This document shows positions 1 through 5,435 of a DNA stretch of 5,435 nt, in pieces; position 1 is the stretch's first letter, and each line of letters starts with the position of its first letter. The stretch spans positions 1 through 5,435 of the forward strand of contig SXPW01000044.1 of assembly GCA_005793785.1 (NCBI GenBank), given 5' to 3'. The notes beneath the pieces were generated by a model. The model ran no database searches. It was not told where the DNA came from and saw nothing but the letters and a program-made list of their open reading frames with translations. The translations under genes and the position numbers were made by a program. The stretch is from Actinomycetota bacterium. GTDB taxonomy: Bacteria; Actinomycetota; Acidimicrobiia; Acidimicrobiales; Ilumatobacteraceae.

Positions 1-2033
1 ATGTTGAACACCTCGGGGTGGGCCTTCTCGATTTCGTCCAACAACACGACGCTGTACGGACGACGACGAACCGCCTCGGTGAGTTGACCACCCTCGTCGT
101 ATCCCACGTACCCCGGAGGTGCACCCACCAGGCGGCTCACCGAATGCTTCTCCGAATACTCCCCCATGTCGATTCGCACCATTGCCTTGTCGTCATCGAA
201 GAGGAACGCGGCAATGGCTCGTGCGAGTTCCGTCTTGCCGACCCCGGTCGGACCAAGGAACATGAACGATCCGATCGGTCGGTGGGGATCGGAGAGTCCG
301 GCTCGGCTGCGTCGAATTGCATTTGCCACCACGGTGACGGCCTCGTCCTGTCCGATCACCCGTTGATGGAGCAATTCCTCGAGATGCACGAGCTTGTGCA
401 TCTCACCCTCCATGAGTCGTGTCACCGGTATGCCGGTCCACTTGGCGACCACATCCGCGATGTCCTGGGCGTCCACTTCCTCCTTCAACATCCGCCCTGT
501 AGTGACGGTCTCACTCGCGGTTGCCTCGTTGATTCTTCGCTCCAGTTCGGGAATCCGCCCGTAAATCAATTCGGATTTCTTCTCCAGGTTCCCTTCCCGG
601 TCGACCTGCTGGCGAAGCACCTCCAACTCCTCCTTGAGGGCCCGCACCGCGCTGATTCCCTGCTTCTCGGACTCCCAACGTTGTTTCATCTCGGCCGATT
701 GCGTGGTGAGTTCGGTCAATTCGGAGTCGAGAGCAGCAAGTCGCTCTCTGCTCGCCGCGTCAGTTTCCTTCGTGAGCGCAACCTTCTCGATTTGTAGTTG
801 CATGATGCGTCGTTCCACAACGTCGATTTCGGTCGGCATCGAGTCGATTTCGATACGCAACTTGCTGGCGGCCTCGTCCACCAAATCGATTGCCTTGTCG
901 GGAAGGAATCGATTCGTGAGGTATCTGTTCGAAAGTACTGCCGCGCTCACCAGCGCATTGTCCTGAATTCGCACACCATGATGCACCTCGTAGCGTTCTT
1001 TCAAACCGCGCAGGATTGCAATCGTGTCCTCTACCGTCGGTTCACCGACGTAGACCTGTTGGAATCGACGCTCGAGCGCAGCATCCTTCTCCACGTGCGT
1101 GCGGTATTCGTCCAGTGTCGTGGCACCGATCATTCGCAATTCGCCGCGGGCCAGCATCGGCTTCACCATGTTGCCCGCATCCATCGCGCCGTCGGCACCA
1201 CCCGCACCAACCAAAGTGTGGATCTCGTCGACGAATGTGATGACCTCGCCTCCGGCATCGGTGATTTCCTTCAACACCGCCTTCAATCGTTCTTCGAATT
1301 CGCCTCGATACTTGGCCCCCGCCAACATCGACCCGAGGTCGAGGGAAACCAGTCGCTTGGACTTCAAGCCCTCCGGCACGTCGCCACTCGCAATGCGCTG
1401 GGCGAGTCCCTCCACGATCGCCGTCTTGCCGACACCTGGTTCACCGATGAGAATCGGGTTGTTCTTGGTGCGCCGTGACAACACCTGCACCACGCGACGA
1501 ATCTCCTCGTCCCGACCGATGACGGGGTCGATCTTTCCATCACGGGCACGCGCGGTGAGGTCGACGCTGTACTTCTCCAATGCCTGGAACTGATCCTCGG
1601 GATTCTGGGAGGTCACCCGATGCGAACCGCGGACGCCCCGAAGAGCCTCGACCAGTTCTTCGCGCGACACGCCGATGAGTTCGTGCATGGCAACGGCCAG
1701 CATTTCCACGGAGAGAAAATCGTCTCGAAACTCGCTTTGGAGCTCCTTGGCGGTGGCAAAAGCCGCTGCGGATTCGCGATTGAGCCGGGGTTCCGTTCCG
1801 CCCTTGACATTCGGCAATTTCTTCAGTGCGGCTGCGCACCGCTCGGACAGCGCGCTGAGTACGACGCCGACCTTGGTGAGCAACGGCGACACGATCGTGC
1901 CGTCCTGCTTCAACAGTTCGGAAAGAAGGTGCTGCGGCGTGAGTTCCGGGTTGCCGGCAACCGTCGCGTTCTGCATTGCCGTGGAGACCGCCTCGGCGGT
2001 CTTCGTAGTCCAGGTACGGGGATCAAGGGACAT
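1..2033 (-). CDS. clpB: ClpB AAA+ disaggregase, N-terminal 677 residues (3' truncated by window)
   Basis: Hexameric Hsp104-type ATPase that pulls polypeptides out of aggregates with DnaK/DnaJ/GrpE. Translation from 2033 stays open to the window edge, with two bases of an unfinished codon. Domains: N domain 1-145 (NPELTPQHLLSELL, then a second helical repeat with DDFLSVEMLAVAMHEL); NBD1 about 150-395 with Walker A GEPGVGKT (197-204, Lys203), pore loop KYRGEFEERL (Tyr242), Walker B ITFVDEIHTL (Asp269, Glu270), GATTLDEYR and arginine fingers in ALERRF (322-323); coiled-coil M domain about 399-515, which marks ClpB rather than ClpA or ClpC; WTGIPV; NBD2 with Walker A GPTGVGKTE (Lys600), pore loop GYVGY (Tyr642) and Walker B VVLLDEIEKA (Asp666, Glu667). 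About 180-190 C-terminal residues lie outside the window. All catalytic residues seen are intact. Its position 12 bases behind hspR makes cotranscription likely. Confidence 0.98.
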   Translation of the reverse strand, partial: MSLDPRTWTTKTAEAVSTAMQNATVAGNPELTPQHLLSELLKQDGTIVSPLLTKVGVVLSALSERCAAALKKLPNVKGGTEPRLNRESAAAFATAKELQSEFRDDFLSVEMLAVAMHELIGVSREELVEALRGVRGSHRVTSQNPEDQFQALEKYSVDLTARARDGKIDPVIGRDEEIRRVVQVLSRRTKNNPILIGEPGVGKTAIVEGLAQRIASGDVPEGLKSKRLVSLDLGSMLAGAKYRGEFEERLKAVLKEITDAGGEVITFVDEIHTLVGAGGADGAMDAGNMVKPMLARGELRMIGATTLDEYRTHVEKDAALERRFQQVYVGEPTVEDTIAILRGLKERYEVHHGVRIQDNALVSAAVLSNRYLTNRFLPDKAIDLVDEAASKLRIEIDSMPTEIDVVERRIMQLQIEKVALTKETDAASRERLAALDSELTELTTQSAEMKQRWESEKQGISAVRALKEELEVLRQQVDREGNLEKKSELIYGRIPELERRINEATASETVTTGRMLKEEVDAQDIADVVAKWTGIPVTRLMEGEMHKLVHLEELLHQRVIGQDEAVTVVANAIRRSRAGLSDPHRPIGSFMFLGPTGVGKTELARAIAAFLFDDDKAMVRIDMGEYSEKHSVSRLVGAPPGYVGYDEGGQLTEAVRRRPYSVVLLDEIEKAHPEVFN

Positions 2034-2045
2034 GGTTCCTCCTCG
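2034..2045 (-). promoter_or_regulatory. Ribosome binding site of clpB in the hspR-clpB gap
   Basis: The mRNA reads CGAGGAGGAACC directly before the clpB ATG. AGGAGG (2043-2038) is a near-perfect Shine-Dalgarno four bases from the start, and it fills the whole 12-base gap after the hspR TGA (2048-2046). It is the strongest such site in the window and fixes the clpB start at 2033. Confidence 0.8.
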
Positions 2046-2438
2046 TCACCGTTCGCCCGAGAATCCGGATCGTCTGGTGAACAACGAGAGCACCTGATGC
2101 ATCGGCACGAGTTCGCCGCGAGATACCCGTTGTGCAGCGAGGTGTTCGCGGAGTGACGCAACCTCGTGGCGAAGAAGGGCCACTTCGTTCTCCAAGGCGA
2201 GTACGTGGCGAATTCCTTCGAGATTCATTCCCGCATTCACCAACTCCGCGATGCGGTGTAGCCGCGCGATATCCGCCTGGCTGTATCGGCGATTGCCGCC
2301 CTGGGTGCGCGCGGGCTGGAGCAATCCAACACGTTCGTAGTTGCGCAACGTTTGCGGATGCATGCCGGAGAGTTCGGCGGCAACGGAGATGACGTACACC
2401 GCCATCCGATATTGATCGTGGTCGGGTTGCTGGCTCAT
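2046..2438 (-). CDS. hspR: HspR, MerR-family heat-shock repressor (130 aa)
   Basis: DNA-binding autorepressor of the dnaK operon in actinobacteria, known to bind HAIR operators with DnaK as corepressor. The N-terminal winged helix-turn-helix carries the HspR signature: YVISVAAELSGMHPQTLRNY (15-34), followed by ERVGLLQPART and GGNRRYSQADIARLHRIAEL (47-66). NAGMNLEGIRHVL (68-80) matches the family's VNLAGIKRII segment. A coiled-coil dimerisation helix follows (about 81-103, ENEVALLRHEVASLREHL). The tail (104-130) keeps ELVPMHQVLSLF in place of the family's VVP..TALVVW block, then ends SGFSGER, unlike the KPRR ends I know. The ATG overlaps the dnaJ TGA (ATGA), suggesting translational coupling, and clpB begins 12 bases after the TGA. 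Other MerR regulators are unlikely given the signature and operon position. Confidence 0.95.
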   Translation of the reverse strand: MSQQPDHDQYRMAVYVISVAAELSGMHPQTLRNYERVGLLQPARTQGGNRRYSQADIARLHRIAELVNAGMNLEGIRHVLALENEVALLRHEVASLREHLAAQRVSRGELVPMHQVLSLFTRRSGFSGER

Positions 2439-3538
2439 GCGTTGTGCTCCTTGCCTTGGTTTGCCGAGTCGAATGCGAGGAGGGCGGTGCGCTGCTCGTC
2501 GGTGAGCGAGGTTGGCACCACCACATCCACCGTCACGATGAGATCTCCGACCGACTTGTTGACTTCGATACCGCGACCCTTCACGCGATGTCGACTTCCG
2601 GGTTGGGTGCCGGCCCGCAGTCGCAACATGATGGAGTCCCCTTCCAACGTGGGAACGGCTATGTCGGCGCCGAGTACCGCAGCCGTGAACGACACGGGGA
2701 CTCGAACCAGCAGGTTCCGTCCGTCACGGGAGAACACGCGGTGCGGATTCACCCGACATACGACGAACAGATCCCCCGGCGGCCCACCGTTCCGACCAGG
2801 CGCACCACGACCCTTCACGCGAATTCGTGATCCATCATCGATTCCGGCCGGCACACGGACGTTGACCTCTCGATTGCGCATCTCGACTCCCGTGCCGCGA
2901 CACGTTCCGCACGGGTGTTCGATCTTCACGCCACGACCACCACAGTTCGCACACGGAGCCGAAAAGGCAAAGCCACCCTGATTGATATCGGTGACACCAC
3001 GACCTGCGCACTGGGAACACCGCACGGGAGACGTGCCCGTTCGTGCGCCTGAGCCCGAACATGTACTACATACCGCCTCCGAGGTGAGATGCAGACTGGT
3101 CGTGAGACCACGCACGGCATCGACGAAATCGATGGAAAGGGATGCCTCCAAATCGGATCCGCGTTGCGGTCCTACTCCACTACCCGCACGACGACCGCCG
3201 CCGAACATCTGACCGAGGAGATCGCCGATTCCTCCCGCTCCGGCCATGTCACCCATGTCGAAACGGAACGAACCGTTGCCCGGACCGCCGAACGCCCCGG
3301 GACCGAGTCGTCGCACTTCGTCGTATTCCCGTCGCCGACCCTCGTCTCCGAGTACGTCGTACGCGGCAGAGATGTCCTTGAAACGTTCTTCGGCAGAGGC
3401 GTTGTTGGGATTCGCATCCGGGTGGAACTGCCGCGCGAGCTTGCGGTACGCCTTCGTGATGTCCTTTGCCGACGCATTTTGCGGAACGCCGAGCACGGCG
3501 TAGTAGTCCTTCTCGAACCACTCTCGTTGTGCAGTCAT
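2435..3538 (-). CDS. dnaJ: DnaJ, Hsp40 cochaperone with zinc-finger domain (367 aa)
   Basis: Captures unfolded substrate, passes it to DnaK and stimulates DnaK ATP hydrolysis. The J domain covers residues 11-75 (DYYAVLGVPQ at the start), with the essential HPD at 39-41. A Gly/Phe-rich linker follows (about 79-125), with GPGAFGGPGNG and MFGGGRR. The zinc domain has all four CxxCxGxG repeats intact: CSTCSGSG (157-164), CSQCAGRG (174-181), CANCGGRG (196-203) and CGTCRGTG (210-217), eight cysteines for two zinc ions. Substrate-binding beta domains follow (about 218-345), with VRVPAGIDDGSRIRVKGRG and a second, similar GSRHRVKGRG (314-323). Length and order match a class A DnaJ; the operon position matches actinobacterial DnaJ1. 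The last codons carry the ribosome binding site of hspR, and the TGA overlaps the hspR ATG by four bases. No damage is seen. Confidence 0.98.
   Translation of the reverse strand: MTAQREWFEKDYYAVLGVPQNASAKDITKAYRKLARQFHPDANPNNASAEERFKDISAAYDVLGDEGRRREYDEVRRLGPGAFGGPGNGSFRFDMGDMAGAGGIGDLLGQMFGGGRRAGSGVGPQRGSDLEASLSIDFVDAVRGLTTSLHLTSEAVCSTCSGSGARTGTSPVRCSQCAGRGVTDINQGGFAFSAPCANCGGRGVKIEHPCGTCRGTGVEMRNREVNVRVPAGIDDGSRIRVKGRGAPGRNGGPPGDLFVVCRVNPHRVFSRDGRNLLVRVPVSFTAAVLGADIAVPTLEGDSIMLRLRAGTQPGSRHRVKGRGIEVNKSVGDLIVTVDVVVPTSLTDEQRTALLAFDSANQGKEHNA
2439..2452 (-). promoter_or_regulatory. Ribosome binding site of hspR, inside the dnaJ 3' end
   Basis: The mRNA reads AAGGAG at 2452-2447, eight bases before the hspR ATG at 2438. 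These bases also encode the last residues of DnaJ (KEHNA). The site decides for the start at 2438 over the internal ATG at 2405 (residue 12). Confidence 0.7.
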
Positions 3539-3550
3539 CTCGTCCTCGTT
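3539..3550 (-). promoter_or_regulatory. Ribosome binding site of dnaJ
   Basis: The mRNA reads GAGGA at 3547-3543, four bases (CGAG) before the dnaJ ATG at 3538. It sits in the 19-base gap after the grpE TGA (3560-3558) and supports this start. Confidence 0.65.
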
Positions 3551-3557
3551 TGCGTAG

Positions 3558-4088
3558 TCAGCCCTTCACCTTCACCATTGCCGCACGAACCACTCGGCCC
3601 TTCCAGCGGTATCCGGTGCGCATGACTTCGACGACCACGGGTACATCGCTGCTGCCGTCGGCTGGTTCGTGTACCACCGCTTCTGCAGTGGCGGGATCGA
3701 ATGGTTTGTCCGCGAGATCCAGTGCTTCGAGCCCTTGCTTCTGTAGTGAACCAAGGAGGGCCGACCACACGGATTCGATGCCCTGCACACCGTGCGCTGC
3801 CGCGGCTTCGCACGCATCGAGGACCGGAAGGATCGACTCGACGATCTTCCCCGTTGCACGATCGACGTCGTCGATCATCTGGGCTGCCACGCGCTTGCGA
3901 AAATTGTCGAAGTCGGCTTGCAGCCGCAACGCCAGGTCCTTGAATTCGTCCCGTTCCTTGCTGACCGCATCCAACACGTCCGCAACGATGAGCGGCGTCT
4001 CACCAACCACGTCACCAGAGGACACGTCCGATGCAAGGGGGGCTGCGTCGGTCGCACCCTCGGGGTTCGAAGTGGATTCGTCGGTCAT
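3558..4088 (-). CDS. grpE: GrpE, nucleotide exchange factor for DnaK (176 aa)
   Basis: Homodimeric cochaperone that releases ADP from DnaK, allowing ATP rebinding and substrate release. Layout: an acidic, probably disordered N-terminus (1-35); a long dimer helix (about 38-85) with the family signature LRLQADFDNFRKRV (54-67); the LPVLDACEAA segment (87-96); and the C-terminal beta domain with KPFDPATAEAVVHEP (128-142) and the signature VVEVMRTGYRWKGRVVRAAM (152-171). The common RPAM reads RAAM here, a mild change. Length is at the short end but normal for bacterial GrpE. The ATG at 4088 is the only plausible start, as it retains the acidic tail and no in-frame start lies between it and the dnaK stop 30 bases upstream. 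No Shine-Dalgarno is visible before it (CCACACCAACACGCC), so initiation may rely on coupling to dnaK or on an SD-independent mode. dnaJ starts 19 bases after its TGA. Confidence 0.97.
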   Translation of the reverse strand: MTDESTSNPEGATDAAPLASDVSSGDVVGETPLIVADVLDAVSKERDEFKDLALRLQADFDNFRKRVAAQMIDDVDRATGKIVESILPVLDACEAAAAHGVQGIESVWSALLGSLQKQGLEALDLADKPFDPATAEAVVHEPADGSSDVPVVVEVMRTGYRWKGRVVRAAMVKVKG

Positions 4089-4103
4089 GGCGTGTTGGTG
4101 TGG

Positions 4104-4133
4104 GTCGACGACAATGACTTATTGCTCGTCGAC
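4104..4133 (-). promoter_or_regulatory. Hairpin spanning the dnaK stop codon and the dnaK-grpE gap
   Basis: On the mRNA strand, GTCGACGA (4133-4126) pairs perfectly with TCGTCGAC (4111-4104). Inside these arms, CAAT (4124-4121) pairs with ATTG (4115-4112). This leaves one bulged G (4125) and a five-base loop AAGTC (4120-4116), giving a 12-bp stem. The TAA stop of dnaK straddles the inner stem and loop. No U-run follows; the next bases are CCACACCAACACGCC and then the grpE ATG. It therefore does not look like an intrinsic terminator. A role in shielding the dnaK 3' end from exonucleases, in RNA processing, or in limiting grpE expression is inference. The pairing itself is read directly from the sequence. 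Confidence 0.6.
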
Positions 4134-5435
4134 GATTTCGGCATCGACGATGTCGCCGTCGTTGGCTCCGGTCGCCCCGGTTGCTTGACCGCTCGCCGAG
4201 GTGCCGGCGGCGTTCGCGTCTCGCGATGCTGCTTCGTAGAGCTTTTGGCTGAACGCTTGGCTCGCCGTCATGAGTTTCTCGGTGGCGTTCTTGATGGTGT
4301 CCGAGTCGCTACCCGACAATGCCGACTTCAAGTCGGCCAGCGGTTGCTCCACCGCCTTGCGCTCGTCCTCCGTGACCTTCTCGCCCTGTTCACGCAGCAC
4401 CTTCTCGGTTTGATACACGAGCGAGTCGGCATTGTTGCGAACTTCGGCGTCCGCGCGACGCTGACGATCCTCGTCGGCATGCGCCTCGGCGTCCTTAACC
4501 ATCTGGTCGATGTCGTCCTTGGAGAGCGAGGACTGACCGGTGATGGTCATCGACTGTTCCTTGCTCGTCGCTCGGTCCTTGGCGGCGACGTGCACGATGC
4601 CGTTTGCGTCGATATCGAAGGTCACTTCGATCTGTGGTACTCCGCGCGGTGCGGGCGGCAGGTCGACCAATTGGAACTTGCCGAGGGTTTTGTTGTACGA
4701 AGCCATTTCGCGTTCGCCTTGTAGGACGTGAATCTCCACCGACGGCTGCATGTCTTCGGCGGTGGTGAAGGTTTCCGTACGGCGAGTCGGAATGGAGGTG
4801 TTGCGCTCGATGAGTTTCGTCATCACGCCACACTTGGTCTCGATGCCGAGCGACAACGGTGTGACGTCGAGTAGAAGGATGTCCTTCACGTCTCCACGCA
4901 ACACGCCGGCCTGAACCGCAGCACCAACTGCCACGACTTCGTCCGGATTGACGGTGCGATTCGGCTCCTTGCCGGTCAACGACTGCACCAGTTCCTGCAC
5001 GGCGGGCATGCGAGTGGAACCACCGACGAGGATCACGTGTTGGATCTCACCCTTGGTCAAACCTGCGTCCTTGATCGCTTGTTCGAACGGCTTGCGACAG
5101 CGCTCCAGCAAGTCGGCGGTCATTTCCTGGAACTTCGCCCGGGTGAGCGACTCATCAAGATGCAACGGGCCATTCGCCGTTGCCGTGATGAAGGGAAGGT
5201 TGATTTGTGTCTGGGGAACCTGGGAAAGTTCGATCTTCGCCTTCTCCGCAGCCTCCTTCAATCGTTGCGTGGCCATGCGGTCCTTGCTCAGGTCGACACC
5301 CTGCGCCGCCTTGAATTGGGCCACCAACCAGTCGATGACTCGTTGATCCCAGTCGTCGCCGCCGAGATGGGTGTCGCCGTGTGTGCTCTTCACCTCGAAG
5401 ACGCCATCGCCGATCTCAAGGACGCTCACGTCGAA
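4119..5435 (-). CDS. dnaK: Hsp70 chaperone DnaK, C-terminal 438 residues (5' truncated by window)
   Basis: ATP-dependent cytosolic Hsp70 that binds exposed hydrophobic segments of unfolded proteins, working with DnaJ and GrpE. The frame is open from the window edge (FDVSVLEIG, which in Hsp70s directly follows the DLGGGT phosphate motif) to a TAA at 4121-4119. A GTG at 5429 is internal, not the start. In visible residues: rest of the nucleotide-binding domain 1-185, including GDTHLGGDDWD (20-30), RLKEAAEKAKIEL (58-70) and the adenosine motif ILVGGSTRMP (135-144); the interdomain linker DILLLDVTP (185-193); the beta substrate-binding domain to about 300; the helical lid to about 405; then a Gly/Ala/Thr-rich linker and acidic end DIVDAEIVDEQ. 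Roughly 175-200 N-terminal residues are missing compared with known DnaKs. Residue 202 is Cys where the family usually has Gly. First gene of the visible operon; grpE follows after 30 bases. Identity is not in doubt. Confidence 0.98.
   Translation of the reverse strand, partial: FDVSVLEIGDGVFEVKSTHGDTHLGGDDWDQRVIDWLVAQFKAAQGVDLSKDRMATQRLKEAAEKAKIELSQVPQTQINLPFITATANGPLHLDESLTRAKFQEMTADLLERCRKPFEQAIKDAGLTKGEIQHVILVGGSTRMPAVQELVQSLTGKEPNRTVNPDEVVAVGAAVQAGVLRGDVKDILLLDVTPLSLGIETKCGVMTKLIERNTSIPTRRTETFTTAEDMQPSVEIHVLQGEREMASYNKTLGKFQLVDLPPAPRGVPQIEVTFDIDANGIVHVAAKDRATSKEQSMTITGQSSLSKDDIDQMVKDAEAHADEDRQRRADAEVRNNADSLVYQTEKVLREQGEKVTEDERKAVEQPLADLKSALSGSDSDTIKNATEKLMTASQAFSQKLYEAASRDANAAGTSASGQATGATGANDGDIVDAEIVDEQ

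Noticed and set aside
18..1478. Two long plus-strand open frames (18-797 and 798-1478) opposite clpB
   Set aside because: They lie antisense to a fully intact ClpB with every catalytic motif in frame. Their translations are rich in His, Arg, Leu and Ser with no recognisable domain, as expected for a mirror frame of GC-rich coding DNA.
1540..1839. Minus-strand open frame of 99 codons inside clpB
   Set aside because: It is an out-of-frame reading of the ClpB N domain and linker, which are intact in the main frame.
2403..2405. Internal ATG at 2405 as the hspR start
   Set aside because: It would remove 11 residues and has no good ribosome binding site, whereas the ATG at 2438 has AAGGAG at eight bases spacing and the typical ATGA coupling with dnaJ.
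4104..4133. Intrinsic transcription terminator between dnaK and grpE
   Set aside because: The hairpin is real as a pairing, but it is followed by a CA-rich stretch without a U-run, and the operon clearly continues.
3792..4724. 310-codon plus-strand open frame opposite grpE and dnaK
   Set aside because: It spans the grpE-dnaK junction in antisense. Its Val/Leu/Arg/Gly-rich translation mirrors the dnaK codons, and no ribosome binding site or domain supports it.
5427..5429. GTG at 5429 as the dnaK start
   Set aside because: The frame stays open to the window edge, and FDV before it continues the conserved Hsp70 sequence. The protein starting there would lack half of its ATPase domain.
2435..5435. 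HspR operator (HAIR, CTTGAGT-N7-ACTCAAG) within the operon
   Set aside because: I scanned the junctions and the genes by eye and found only isolated half-like fragments such as CTTGAGG near 635, with no paired half site. The operator is expected upstream of dnaK, outside the window.

Overview
This window is one unbroken stretch of a bacterial heat-shock chaperone operon, read entirely on the minus strand. In transcription order (high to low coordinates) it holds dnaK (5' end cut off by the window), grpE, dnaJ, hspR and clpB (3' end cut off). The gaps are 30, 19, -4 and 12 bases, so there is no room for ordinary internal promoters or terminators, and no stretch above 300 bases lacks a gene.

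The organism is most likely an actinobacterium. HspR, a MerR-type repressor encoded after dnaJ, is the hallmark of the actinobacterial dnaK operon (Streptomyces and Mycobacterium type), and the DnaK tail (DIVDAEIVDEQ) and the DnaJ look actinobacterial. By eye the GC content is moderately high, lower than in Streptomyces, which could fit a lineage such as Acidimicrobiia. That placement is an inference and weak. HspR also occurs in some other phyla.

Layout: 5435-4119 is the C-terminal 438 residues of DnaK. A 12-bp-stem hairpin at 4133-4104 covers its stop codon. 4088-3558 is GrpE, the nucleotide exchange factor. 3538-2435 is a complete zinc-finger DnaJ. 2438-2046 is HspR, starting inside the dnaJ stop codon (ATGA overlap). 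2033-1 is the first 677 residues of the ClpB disaggregase, ending just after the second Walker B motif.

Together these genes encode a full protein-disaggregation team. DnaJ delivers substrate to DnaK and stimulates its ATPase, GrpE resets DnaK, and DnaK/DnaJ hand aggregates to ClpB for threading. In studied actinobacteria HspR represses these genes through HAIR operators, with DnaK as corepressor, giving a feedback loop. No HAIR operator is visible here; it would be expected upstream of dnaK, outside the window.

I see no undescribed system. The most noteworthy details are the hairpin over the dnaK stop with a grpE start that lacks a Shine-Dalgarno, clpB placed directly behind hspR, a cysteine in a normally glycine position next to the DnaK substrate cleft, and a divergent HspR tail.
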